Made by a program: the position numbers and the translations under genes. This document shows, piece by piece, positions 1 through 7,738 of a stretch of 13,616 nt of DNA. This stretch comes from an uncultured Gemmatimonadota bacterium (GTDB lineage Bacteria > Gemmatimonadota > Gemmatimonadetes > Gemmatimonadales > GWC2-71-9). The DNA lies in NCBI GenBank assembly GCA_946480845.1, contig CAMLLJ010000055.1:1-13616 (forward strand), given 5' to 3'. How positions within the stretch are numbered: the first letter of the stretch is position 1; each line of letters begins with the position of its first letter. The notes under the pieces are model-generated. The model worked only from the letters and a program-made list of their open reading frames with translations, was not told the DNA's origin and ran no database searches.

Positions 1-36
1 GCGAAGTCCGCGAAGTCCGCGAAGTCCGCGAAGTCG
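1..36 (+). repeat. 9-bp tandem repeat encoding Ala-Lys-Ser
   Basis: Four consecutive units of GCGAAGTCC (the last ends in G) encode AKSAKSAKSAKS, followed by a degenerate GCAAAGCTC unit. The array begins at the window edge, so its true length is unknown. It lies in a Lys/Ala-rich, probably disordered linker in front of the phosphoesterase domain. Confidence 0.85.
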
Positions 37-648
37 GCAAAGCTCACCGAGTACCGCCGGAAGCGCGATTTCGGCAAGACCGCGGAGCCCGCGGGCAAGG
101 CACCCGCCGCGCGGCGGAAGCAGGCCGGGACGCTCGCGTTCGTGATCCAGAAGCACGCCGCGAGCCACCTCCACTTCGACCTCCGCCTCGAGCTCGATGG
201 CGTGATGTTGAGCTGGGCGGTGCCCAAGGGGCCGAATCTCGATCCGTCGGTCAAGCGGCTGGCGATGCAGGTGGAGGACCATCCCATCGAGTACAACACC
301 TTCGAGGGCACCATCCCGAAAGGCGAGTACGGCGGCGGGACGGTGATGCTGTGGGACCGCGGCACCTACGAGTCGGCGGGTCCCGACGGCGACGTCGCCG
401 AGCTCCGGCGCGGCTACGAGAAGGGCGACTTCAAGTTCGTCCTGCACGGGAAGCGGCTGCGCGGTTCGTGGGTGCTGGTGCGCACCCGCCGCGGTGACGA
501 GCGCCGCCCCCAGTGGCTGCTGATCAAGCACCGGGACGAGTTCGCCCAGCCGCGGACCGAGATCGTGGCCGATGTCGTGACCTCGGTGACCACCGGCCGG
601 ACGATGGAGGAGATCGCCGCGGGCGCTCCGGCGAGGCGCCGCCGATGA
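1..648 (+). CDS. LigD-type DNA 3'-phosphoesterase domain protein (5' end missing)
   Basis: The frame is open from the first base to TGA at 646-648, so the N-terminus lies outside the window. The visible 215 residues start with an Ala-Lys-Ser repeat linker, then the KRDF..T.EP lead-in (visible residues 21-30) and a complete phosphoesterase domain (about 46-195). Residues matching the described active site of Pseudomonas LigD phosphoesterase are all present: H52, H58, D60, R62, H94 and Y98 in window numbering, in QKHAASHLHFDLRLE and VEDHPIEY, followed by FEGTIPKGEYGGGTV. In that family the domain resects 3'-phosphate or ribonucleotide ends during bacterial NHEJ. The protein ends right after the domain and a membrane-protease gene follows at once, so no ligase module lies downstream. 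It may be a stand-alone enzyme or the C-terminal part of a larger LigD-like protein; the window cannot decide. Confidence 0.88.
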   Translation, partial: AKSAKSAKSAKSAKLTEYRRKRDFGKTAEPAGKAPAARRKQAGTLAFVIQKHAASHLHFDLRLELDGVMLSWAVPKGPNLDPSVKRLAMQVEDHPIEYNTFEGTIPKGEYGGGTVMLWDRGTYESAGPDGDVAELRRGYEKGDFKFVLHGKRLRGSWVLVRTRRGDERRPQWLLIKHRDEFAQPRTEIVADVVTSVTTGRTMEEIAAGAPARRRR

Positions 649-1349
649 GCGCCGAGCTCGCCGACGGGTTCATGTACTACTTCGTCTTCCTCCTCTCCAC
701 GACGCTGCACGAGGCCGGGCACGCCTGGGCCGCCAAGCAGGGCGGCGACCTGACCGCCTACCACGGCGGCCAGGTTTCGCTCAGCCCGGTCCCCCACATC
801 CGTCGCGAGCCGTTCGGCATGGTGGTGCTGCCGCTGCTCTCGGTGGTGCTGAGCGGCTGGCCGTTCGGGTTCGCCAGCGCGCCGTACGATCCCCGCTGGG
901 CCCGCCAGTACCCGAAGCGTGCGGGACTGATGGCGCTCGCCGGTCCCGCGGCGAACCTGCTCCTGGTCCTCATCGCCGCGGTGCTGCTGCGCGCCGGCCA
1001 CGCGAGCGGGCTCCTCTACCCGCCCGAGTCGATCACCTTCGGCAGGATCGCGGGCACCGACGGCGCCGGGCTCTGGCCCGCCGCCGTGTTCATGCTGGGA
1101 GCCGTCTTCTCGCTCAACCTGCTCCTGTTCGCCTTCAACCTGCTGCCCTTCCCGCCCCTCGACGGCAGCGGCGCGCTGCCGCTCCTCCTCAACGACACGA
1201 TGACGCGGAAGTACCAGGACCTGATCTGGGGCAATCCTGCGCTCGGCTGGATCGGCCTCATCGTCGCATGGCAGGTCTTCGGCAAGCTGTTCCAGCCGAT
1301 CTTCACCGGGGCCGTCAGCCTGCTCTACCCCGGCGTCAGTTACCGCTGA
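645..1349 (+). CDS. Site-2 protease family (M50-like) membrane protein
   Basis: This 234-residue polytopic membrane protein has the zinc motif HEAGH at residues 22-26 inside the first hydrophobic segment, a GPAAN motif at 100-104 in a second, and FNLLPFPPLDG at 164-174. The last matches the conserved NPxPxxDG-type motif that supplies the third metal ligand (D173). This is the layout of rhomboid-independent intramembrane metalloproteases of the S2P/M50 family, which cut membrane-bound substrates. The ATG at 645 overlaps the upstream TGA (ATGA), with GAGG at 633-636 eight bases before it, so translation is probably coupled to the phosphoesterase gene. An in-frame opening extends further upstream but would lie wholly inside that gene. 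There is no PDZ domain, so it resembles the short S2P class. The substrate is unknown. Confidence 0.85.
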   Translation: MSAELADGFMYYFVFLLSTTLHEAGHAWAAKQGGDLTAYHGGQVSLSPVPHIRREPFGMVVLPLLSVVLSGWPFGFASAPYDPRWARQYPKRAGLMALAGPAANLLLVLIAAVLLRAGHASGLLYPPESITFGRIAGTDGAGLWPAAVFMLGAVFSLNLLLFAFNLLPFPPLDGSGALPLLLNDTMTRKYQDLIWGNPALGWIGLIVAWQVFGKLFQPIFTGAVSLLYPGVSYR

Positions 1350-1354
1350 CGCCG
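1331..1354. terminator. Stop-codon-spanning hairpin between convergent genes
   Basis: Perfect 9-bp arms CGGCGTCAG (1331-1339) and CTGACGCCG (1346-1354) flank a 6-base loop. The TGA of the site-2 protease gene (1347-1349) lies in the right arm. No T-run follows on either strand. It sits between two convergent genes and could act as a U-tract-less bidirectional terminator or as a 3' stabilising stem; the function is inferred. Confidence 0.45.
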
Positions 1355-1399
1355 CCGGGCGAAGCGTCGTGGTGCAGGATGCAATGGATCACGGATCGG

Positions 1400-2584
1400 T
1401 CAGGGTGCGGCGGGCTCCATCTTCCAGAATGCGATGCCGCCCGCCTGCTGGCCCACGTCCACCGATGCGGCGCGGGCGAAGGTCCGGAGGTCGTAGACGT
1501 CCACTTTCCCGGGCGCCGCACCCACGCCCTCGCTGGTGACGAACGCGTAGCGCGAGTCGGGGCTGATCGCGACGCCGTGGGTCACGGTCGTGGAGCTCTT
1601 CAGCGTCATCACGCTCGTGCCCGTCGCCAGGTCGAAGGCCTGGATCCCGCCGCCCTGCTTGAGCGACGCGAGCAGCAGCCGCCCGTCGGGGGAGACGGCG
1701 AGGTTGTACGGCCCGCGCCCGGTGGCGAACCGGCGGGTCACGGCCCACGCCTCGCGGTCGATCTCCAGGATCTCGTCCGACCGGTTGCACGCCACGTAGA
1801 TCTTCCGCCCGTCGGCCGAGGGCTGCGCCCAGGTGGGCGAGCAGGTGGGCGGCGCCATCGCGCCGCCCGGGGCATGGCTCGCGTGCGCGCCCGCGTCCGC
1901 CATCGGCCCTTCGTTCCCCTTCGCCACGCGGAAGCGGCGCGACACGGCGAAGGTGCGCGTATCGATCTCGACCAGCTGGTCGTCCATCATGCAGGTCGAG
2001 TACTGCCTGAGGCCGGCCGGATCCACCCGGCTCCCGTGCGGCATCACGCAGGTCTCGGTGCGGGCCACTTCGGTGCTGGTCGGCGTGTACACCACCGACA
2101 CCGACGAGGGCACCATCTCGCCGTGCAGGTTGAAGTTGGCGATGAAGGCGTAGTCGCCGTCGGGGGTCACGTCGAGCGACGCGGGGAAGTGGCCCAGGAA
2201 GATGCCGCGGTTCACCAGCGTGTCCGGCCCCAGCTCGTACTTCCAGTACTTGCCGTCGGGGGAGCCGTGGCCCGTGGTCAGGTGGAGGTAGCGCCCATCG
2301 CGCGAGACCTGAAGGCCGTGCGGCCCTTCCAGCTCCACTGCGGACTCGCCGACCGGGATGGTCCGCTCGACAGTGGCGCCGCCGGGCCCGAAGCGCACCC
2401 GGTGCAGCAGGTCGGCGGACTCGGCGCCGACGTACACCCGGTACGTCGCGCCGGGCGCCGCGCCGGGCGCGGGCGTGGCCGCCTGGCCGGGCCCCTGCGC
2501 CGCGGGCGGGCCGCACGCCGCGGCGAGGAACAGGGCGCAGAGCGAGGCGCGAATCTGCTTGCGGGCGGGTTGCACGAGGAGCAT
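1400..2584 (-). CDS. YncE-type beta-propeller lipoprotein
   Basis: This 394-residue protein begins MLLVQPARKQIRASLCALFLAAAC, a lipoprotein signal with the modified Cys at about residue 24, then a Pro/Ala/Gly-rich linker. The rest is made of propeller-blade repeats with recurring SPDGRYL/PDGDYAF turns and (E/F)DL/EID strands, as in the YVTN/YncE family. Such proteins form ring-shaped beta-propellers on the cell surface or in the periplasm; the ligand is unknown. A central stretch carries several Cys, Met and His residues (CVMPHG, STCMMDD, HASHAPGGAMAPPTC), unusual for this fold. In-frame ATGs also exist at 2605 and 2617; 2584 was chosen because it leaves a compact signal peptide, but its ribosome site is weak. 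It diverges from the LVIVD propeller gene by 69 bp, suggesting related roles. Confidence 0.82.
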   Translation of the reverse strand: MLLVQPARKQIRASLCALFLAAACGPPAAQGPGQAATPAPGAAPGATYRVYVGAESADLLHRVRFGPGGATVERTIPVGESAVELEGPHGLQVSRDGRYLHLTTGHGSPDGKYWKYELGPDTLVNRGIFLGHFPASLDVTPDGDYAFIANFNLHGEMVPSSVSVVYTPTSTEVARTETCVMPHGSRVDPAGLRQYSTCMMDDQLVEIDTRTFAVSRRFRVAKGNEGPMADAGAHASHAPGGAMAPPTCSPTWAQPSADGRKIYVACNRSDEILEIDREAWAVTRRFATGRGPYNLAVSPDGRLLLASLKQGGGIQAFDLATGTSVMTLKSSTTVTHGVAISPDSRYAFVTSEGVGAAPGKVDVYDLRTFARAASVDVGQQAGGIAFWKMEPAAP

Positions 2585-2653
2585 TTTCCGTGGTTCCGGA
2601 TGCATGATCGCCGGCATTCTCTCGAACGCCATCCAGTCAGGGGAACGCGTCCC
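2585..2653. promoter_or_regulatory. Divergent intergenic region between two propeller genes
   Basis: The 69-bp gap must carry the promoters of both the minus-strand lipoprotein gene and the plus-strand operon. I see no convincing -35/-10 pair on either strand. An ATGCAT palindrome sits at 2600-2605. A plus-strand Shine-Dalgarno AGGGGA at 2639-2644 lies nine bases before the ATG at 2654 and fixes that start. Confidence 0.45.
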
Positions 2654-4702
2654 ATGAACGTAACGCAGATCGTGCGGTCCGGCAGGCTCGCCGCGCTCGC
2701 CGCGGCGGCCGCTGTCCTGTGGCCGGCCGCGGCCGCGGCGCAGGACGCGCCGAAGCCCGTCGCGCGGCTGGTGGTGCAGCCGGCGGCCATCGAGCTGGCC
2801 GCGGGCGAGACGGTGCCGGTGACCATCACCGCCTACGATGCCGAGGGCGGCGTCATCGCCCAGCCGTCGCTCCGGGTGAGCGGTGCGCTCAGCGGGCTGT
2901 CGCTGTCGCGCGAAGGAGTGAAGGGAGTCCGGGCCGGCACCTACGAGATCGTCGTCACCAGCGTTCCCGCCGACTCCACGGTGAAGCCGGTCGCACTGAA
3001 GGTGCCGGTGACGGTGCGGTGGCCCGCGATCCGGCGCATCGAGCTCGCGGCCGATTCCGGCCGCCTCTACACCGGCGTCACCCTCGCGCATCGCGCCCGC
3101 GCCCTGCACCCCGACAGCACCGAGCGCCCGGCCGGCGACGTGGCTGTCCGCTGGCGCAGCTCCGACCCCGCCGTGGCCAGCGTGGACCGCTACGGCTACG
3201 TGACCGCCAACCGGCCGGGCTCCGTCACCATCACCGCTGAGGCCGAGGGGGTGTCCGCGGCGGTCCGGCACACCGTCGTCGCCAATCCGGTCACCAGCGT
3301 CGCCATCCGGCTCGCTGAGACCGCCGTGCGCACCGGCGACGTGGTGCACCTCCGGGCCACGGCGCAGCGGGCCAACGGGTCGGCGGTCCCCGACGTGCCG
3401 ATCACCTGGAGCTATACCTACGCTCCCGACGACACCATCGCCGCGCCCGGCGCCACCGGCGTGATCGACCGCGGACTCTTCGCCGCGGAAGTGCCGGGCC
3501 GCTACACGCTGCTCGCCTCGGCGGGCACCGCCACGGCCCGGGCCGTGCTCGACGTCCGCCCCCGCGATGCGCGCCGCCGCATCAGCGTCACCGGCCGCGG
3601 CTCGATCACCCACGTCCACACCTCGGACTTCTGGCCCTGGACCGGCCGCGACGGCCGCGACTACGCGCTGGTGGGCACCTGGGGCGGCGACGGGTGGGCC
3701 TACGTCATGGACATCACCGACCTGGGCAACATGGTCCGTACCGACTCGATCAAGGTCGATGCCCGGGTGATCAACGACGTGACCGTCTCCCCCGACGGCC
3801 GCTACGGCGTGCTCTCGCGCGAGGGCGCGTCCAACCGCGTGAACGGCGTCGTGCTCCTCGACCTCGCCACGCCGGCGCATCCGAAGGTGGCCGCCACCTT
3901 CGACGAGCAGCTCACCGGCGGCGTCCACAACACCTTCGCCACCAACGACTACCTCTACGCCATCTCGGGCGGCGACAAGTACGTCATCATCGACGTCCGC
4001 GACCTGGCCAAGCCCCGGCTCGCCGGCCAGTACGACCATCCCAACTCGCGGGTCCACGACGTCTGGGTGTACGACGGCATCGCCTACTCCTCGGAGTGGG
4101 GCACCGGCGTCGTGGCGGTGGACGTGGGGAACGGCAAGTACGGCGGGACGGTCGAGAAGCCGGTGCTGATCGCCACCTACCCGACCACCAGCGGCGCGAC
4201 GCACGAGATCTATCCGTACCACCAGAAGTCCACCGGCAAGACCTACCTCTTCCTCGGCGACGAGATCATGTCGCGCGAGGGCCGGGTGTGGGAGGGCACC
4301 AGCTACCTCCAGGACATCAATGCCCGGGGCGGGCCGCCGCAGACCTCGGCCGGCTACACCCACATCGTGGACTTCACCGACCCGAAGCACCCGAAGAACA
4401 TCGCGAAGTACCACCAGGAGGAGTTCGGATCGCACGACATCATCGTCGAGGACGACGTCATGTACCAGGCATACTACGACGGCGGCCTGCGCGTGGTGGA
4501 CGTGTCGGGCGAGCTGGTGGGGAACCTCGCCGAGCAGCGGCGCGAGATCGCCGTGTACAAGCCGTTCGACCCGAAGGGCTACACGGCCAACGCGTCGTTC
4601 GTCATGAACGCGATGCCATGGAAGGGGCACGTGCTCTTCACCGACTTCAACAGCGGGCTCTGGTCGGCGAAGCTCGAGGCGAAAGCGCCGCTGGTGCCAT
4701 AG
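2654..4702 (+). CDS. Secreted Ig-like/LVIVD beta-propeller protein
   Basis: This 682-residue protein opens with a Sec signal peptide (hydrophobic Ala-rich core, likely cleavage near AAAAAQ-D, residue 30). Three beta-sandwich segments follow: about 35-122, 125-210 and 213-302. The second fits the Big2 pattern (VRWRSSDPAVASVDRYGYVT, then GSVTITA). Residues 310-675 form a propeller of LVIVD-type repeats, with strands such as VVLLDLATPAHPKVA, VIIDVRDLAKPRLAG, IVDFTDPKHPKNIA and LRVVDVSG, each following the family's DxxdPxxP theme. LVIVD proteins are extracellular or surface proteins of undefined biochemical role. The start at 2654 is supported by AGGGGA at 2639-2644; the frame stays open upstream but runs antisense to the lipoprotein gene. 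The next gene begins 7 bases after the stop and also carries Ig domains, so the two probably act together outside the cell. Confidence 0.83.
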   Translation: MNVTQIVRSGRLAALAAAAAVLWPAAAAAQDAPKPVARLVVQPAAIELAAGETVPVTITAYDAEGGVIAQPSLRVSGALSGLSLSREGVKGVRAGTYEIVVTSVPADSTVKPVALKVPVTVRWPAIRRIELAADSGRLYTGVTLAHRARALHPDSTERPAGDVAVRWRSSDPAVASVDRYGYVTANRPGSVTITAEAEGVSAAVRHTVVANPVTSVAIRLAETAVRTGDVVHLRATAQRANGSAVPDVPITWSYTYAPDDTIAAPGATGVIDRGLFAAEVPGRYTLLASAGTATARAVLDVRPRDARRRISVTGRGSITHVHTSDFWPWTGRDGRDYALVGTWGGDGWAYVMDITDLGNMVRTDSIKVDARVINDVTVSPDGRYGVLSREGASNRVNGVVLLDLATPAHPKVAATFDEQLTGGVHNTFATNDYLYAISGGDKYVIIDVRDLAKPRLAGQYDHPNSRVHDVWVYDGIAYSSEWGTGVVAVDVGNGKYGGTVEKPVLIATYPTTSGATHEIYPYHQKSTGKTYLFLGDEIMSREGRVWEGTSYLQDINARGGPPQTSAGYTHIVDFTDPKHPKNIAKYHQEEFGSHDIIVEDDVMYQAYYDGGLRVVDVSGELVGNLAEQRREIAVYKPFDPKGYTANASFVMNAMPWKGHVLFTDFNSGLWSAKLEAKAPLVP

Positions 4703-4709
4703 GTCCGAT

Positions 4710-7700
4710 GTGCGTTCCCCCCGCGTCGCCATCCTGATCCTCGCCGCCGCCACCGCGTGCGGCGACGGCGGGCAGGGCCCGAGCCGCCAGGCCGTGAAGC
4801 TCGGCCTGACGGTGGCACCGGCGGGCGCGCGCAGCGGCCTGCCGTTCGCTACCCAGCCGGTCGTGCAGCTGCTCGGTGCCGACGGCGCGCGGGTCGAGGC
4901 GGGCGGCGTCGCCGTCACCGCCTCGGTGCAGGGGGCGCCGCTGGTCGGCACCGCCACCGCCACCACCGACGAGGACGGGCGCGCCGTCTTCACCAACCTC
5001 GGCATCGGCGGTCTCGCCACCACGCGTACCCTCCTCTTCACCTCGCCCAACCTCCAGAACGTCTCGGAGGTCCTCCCGGTCACCGCCGGGCCGGCTGCCC
5101 GGCTGGTCGCGGCCACGCCGGTCGCGCAGGCGGCGGTGGTGACGAGCCCCGTCACCGCGCGCCCGGCGGTGACCGCGACCGACCTGGCCGGGAATCCCGT
5201 GGCCGGCGTGCCGGTCACCTTCGCGGTGACGAGCGGCGGGGGCACGCTCTCCGGCGCGAGCCAGACCACGGGCGGCGACGGCATGGCCACCGTGGGGTCG
5301 TGGACACTCGGCTCCGCGGCCGGCGCCAATACGGTGGCCGCCACCTCGGCGGGGCTGGACGGCAGCCCCGTCACTTTCACGGCGACGGCGTTGCTCCTCT
5401 CGCCAACCCTCTTTCGCGTGCACGCGGGCAACGGCCAGAGCGCGCCGGTCGGCGGCGCGGTCGCGACGCCACCCTCGGTCATCGTCACCGGCATCGGCGG
5501 GCAGCCCGTGCCCCAGGTGCCGGTGACATTTACCGTGACCGAGGGAGCCGGGCAGATCACCGGCGCGTCCCCGGTGACCGATGACGACGGCATCGCCACG
5601 CTGGGGTCGTGGGTGCTGGGCGCCGGCGCCAACCGGCTGAGCGCGGCGTCGCCGGGCATCGCCGGAAGCCCGGTCACCTTCACCGCGACCGGCACTGAAT
5701 CGGGCCGCATCGCCGCCCACGATGAACCGGCCACGCGCGCCGGCCTCGTGTCGACCGCGGTCACGCCGCGTCCGGCGGTGCGCGTGACGACGCCGGCGGG
5801 CACCCCGCTCGCCGACGTGACGGTCACTTTCACGGTGACGGCCGGCGGCGGCTCCGTCACCGGCGCCACGCAGACGACCAGCGCCCTCGGCATCGCCACG
5901 GTGGGATCATGGTCACTGGGCGCCGCGCCGGGCAGCAACGAGCTGAGCGCCTCCGCGGGCCCCGGCTACACCGGCAGCCCCGTCGTGTTCCGCGCGCTCG
6001 GCCTGACCCAGCTCCCCAACCAGATCGCCATCAGTGCCGGGAATGGCCAGACCGGCGCGGTCGGAACGCCGGTCGCTGTCCGCCCAGCCGTGCGCCTGAC
6101 CGCGTCGGGCACGCCGGTGGCGGGGTATCCCGTGACCTTCACCACCAGCGACGGCACCGTCACGGGCTCCACCGTGCTGACCGGGGCCGACGGCATCGCC
6201 ACGGTCGGCAGCTGGACGCTCGGTTCCTCGCCCGGCACCCAGGAGCTCCGGGCGGTGACGGCGATCGGCACGGTGACGTTCACCGCTACGGCGCTCGCGG
6301 GCACCCCGTCCATCTTCGCGGCGACGGACCCGAACCTGATCGCCGAGGGGATCGTCGGCCAGGCGCCGGTGCCGCTGCCCGCCGTGATCGTCGCGGACGA
6401 GTTCGGGAACCCGCTGGCCGGCGTGCCGGTCAGCTTCGCGGTGGCATCGGGCGGCGGGACCATCGGCGCCGGGCCCCAGCTCACCGACGTCGCCGGCATC
6501 GCGCGCCCGGCGAGCTGGCGGCTGGGAACGACGGTCGGGCTCAACACCCTGACGGCGACGGTGACCGGATTGCCGTCGGTCACGCTGCGGGCGCAGTCGG
6601 TGGCCGGCGCGCCCACGACCATCGAGATCGCCGCCGGCGACGGGCAGACCGGCGGCATCGGCCGCGACCTGCCGGTGAACCCCGCGGTCCGGGTGCGCGA
6701 CCAGTACGGGAACAACGCGGCCGCCATGGTGCGCTTCACCGTGCTTTCGGGCGGCGGCAGCGGCGGGGGCGACGTCAATTCGAGCCCGGTGACCGGCCTG
6801 GCCTCGGCCCGCTGGCGGCTGGGCCCGGCGCCGGGGCCGAACACGCTGCGCGCAACACTCGTCGCGACCGGCGCCAGCGTCACGTTCACCGCGATGGCCC
6901 AGATCGTGGTGAGCAATTTCCGGATCGACTTCAGCTTCCTGTCGCAGGCGGCGACCGAGCAGCGCAGCGTGTTCGAGGCCGCGGCCGCGCGCTGGTCCGA
7001 CATCCTGCTCGGTGACCTGCCCGACTGGCAGGTGACGTCACCGGCGACGACCTGCTTCGAGTCCCAGCCCGCCGTGAACCAGGCCGTGGACGACGTGCTC
7101 ATCCTGGTCGAGGTCGTCGCCATCGACGGCCCGGGCGGTGTGCTCGGGTCGGCGGGCCCGTGCGTCCTCCGCAACGGATCGCTGCTGCCCGCCATGGGCG
7201 CGATGCGCTTCGACCAGGCCGACCTCGCCGCGATGCAGCAGTCGGGCGAGCTCGGCGACGTGATCCTCCACGAGATGGCCCACGTCTTCGGCCTGGGGAC
7301 CATCTGGCAGTCGCGCGGGCTCCTGTCGGGCGCCACCACGCCCAACCCGGTCTTCATCGGCACCGCGGCGCGCGAGGCGTACGTGCTCGTCGGCGGGCCC
7401 AACGTGGCCGTGCCGGTGGAGGGGAGCGGCGGCGCGGGCACCGCCAACGCGCACTGGCGCGAGTCGGTGTTCCGGAGCGAGCTGATGACCGGGTTCATCC
7501 TGGGCACGCCGAATCCGCTCAGCCGCGTGACCATCGGCTCGCTGCAGGACCTGGGGTACGTGGTGGACTACGGCACGGCGGACCCCTTCTCGCTGGCCAC
7601 GGCCCTCCAGCGCCTCACCCAGCCGGCGCGCCAGCTCGAGGAGCGCCCGCTCGCCGGGCCGATCGTCGTGACCGCGCCGGACGGCAGCGTCATCCTGCGC

Positions 7701-7718
7701 CGCGACCGGCCGCGCTGA
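4710..7718 (+). CDS. Ig-repeat lipoprotein with C-terminal leishmanolysin-like zinc metallopeptidase
   Basis: This 1002-residue protein has a lipoprotein-like N-terminus (MRSPRVAILILAAATAC, Cys 17). A degenerate Ig-like repeat (28-126) precedes six regular Big_1/invasin-type repeats (about 130-730). Each regular repeat contains a [GA]xW-xLG motif, with the Trp at 198, 301, 401, 502, 603 and 702. Residues 735-955 are a metzincin domain: HEMAHVFGLG (854-863) gives two zinc His and the catalytic Glu855, His915 in NAHWRES is the likely third ligand after an insertion of about 54 residues, and SELMTG (923-928) is the Met-turn. That spacing is characteristic of family M8 (leishmanolysin). The likely role is a surface-anchored protease held off the membrane by an Ig stalk. 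The GTG start overlaps an out-of-frame ATG at 4708; AGGT (4701-4704) overlaps the previous stop and may serve as ribosome site. Confidence 0.85.
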   Translation: MRSPRVAILILAAATACGDGGQGPSRQAVKLGLTVAPAGARSGLPFATQPVVQLLGADGARVEAGGVAVTASVQGAPLVGTATATTDEDGRAVFTNLGIGGLATTRTLLFTSPNLQNVSEVLPVTAGPAARLVAATPVAQAAVVTSPVTARPAVTATDLAGNPVAGVPVTFAVTSGGGTLSGASQTTGGDGMATVGSWTLGSAAGANTVAATSAGLDGSPVTFTATALLLSPTLFRVHAGNGQSAPVGGAVATPPSVIVTGIGGQPVPQVPVTFTVTEGAGQITGASPVTDDDGIATLGSWVLGAGANRLSAASPGIAGSPVTFTATGTESGRIAAHDEPATRAGLVSTAVTPRPAVRVTTPAGTPLADVTVTFTVTAGGGSVTGATQTTSALGIATVGSWSLGAAPGSNELSASAGPGYTGSPVVFRALGLTQLPNQIAISAGNGQTGAVGTPVAVRPAVRLTASGTPVAGYPVTFTTSDGTVTGSTVLTGADGIATVGSWTLGSSPGTQELRAVTAIGTVTFTATALAGTPSIFAATDPNLIAEGIVGQAPVPLPAVIVADEFGNPLAGVPVSFAVASGGGTIGAGPQLTDVAGIARPASWRLGTTVGLNTLTATVTGLPSVTLRAQSVAGAPTTIEIAAGDGQTGGIGRDLPVNPAVRVRDQYGNNAAAMVRFTVLSGGGSGGGDVNSSPVTGLASARWRLGPAPGPNTLRATLVATGASVTFTAMAQIVVSNFRIDFSFLSQAATEQRSVFEAAAARWSDILLGDLPDWQVTSPATTCFESQPAVNQAVDDVLILVEVVAIDGPGGVLGSAGPCVLRNGSLLPAMGAMRFDQADLAAMQQSGELGDVILHEMAHVFGLGTIWQSRGLLSGATTPNPVFIGTAAREAYVLVGGPNVAVPVEGSGGAGTANAHWRESVFRSELMTGFILGTPNPLSRVTIGSLQDLGYVVDYGTADPFSLATALQRLTQPARQLEERPLAGPIVVTAPDGSVILRRDRPR
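5099..6899 (+). repeat. Six tandem Ig-like repeats of about 300 bp
   Basis: Within the metallopeptidase gene the protein motif (V/L)GSWxLG and the DNA motif GACGGCATCGCCACG recur about every 300 bp (for example near 5278, 5585, 5887 and 6188). Repeats 2, 4 and 6 carry AG[ND]GQ[ST] (residues 239, 443, 642) while 1, 3 and 5 do not, giving a double-repeat of about 600 bp. Boundaries are approximate. Confidence 0.75.
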
Positions 7719-7738
7719 ACGCCCCACCACCGGACTCC

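Noticed and set aside
1..36. CRISPR or regulatory repeat
   Set aside because: Units are 9 bp, directly abutting and in coding frame, so it is a coding microsatellite.
1268..2653. Upstream in-frame extension of the LVIVD propeller gene
   Set aside because: It is antisense to the lipoprotein gene, has no recognisable domains, and a signal peptide with a good ribosome site begins at 2654.
4708..4737. ATG at 4708 as start of the metallopeptidase gene
   Set aside because: It is in a different frame and stops after nine codons; the GTG at 4710 gives a lipoprotein-like signal in the right frame.
1400..5938. A minus-strand open frame of about 1500 codons running antisense through the propeller and metallopeptidase genes into the real lipoprotein gene
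   Set aside because: Only its last 394 codons look like protein. The upstream part is low-complexity Arg/Val/His/Gly sequence, the usual shadow of codon bias in GC-rich DNA, opposite two well-supported genes.
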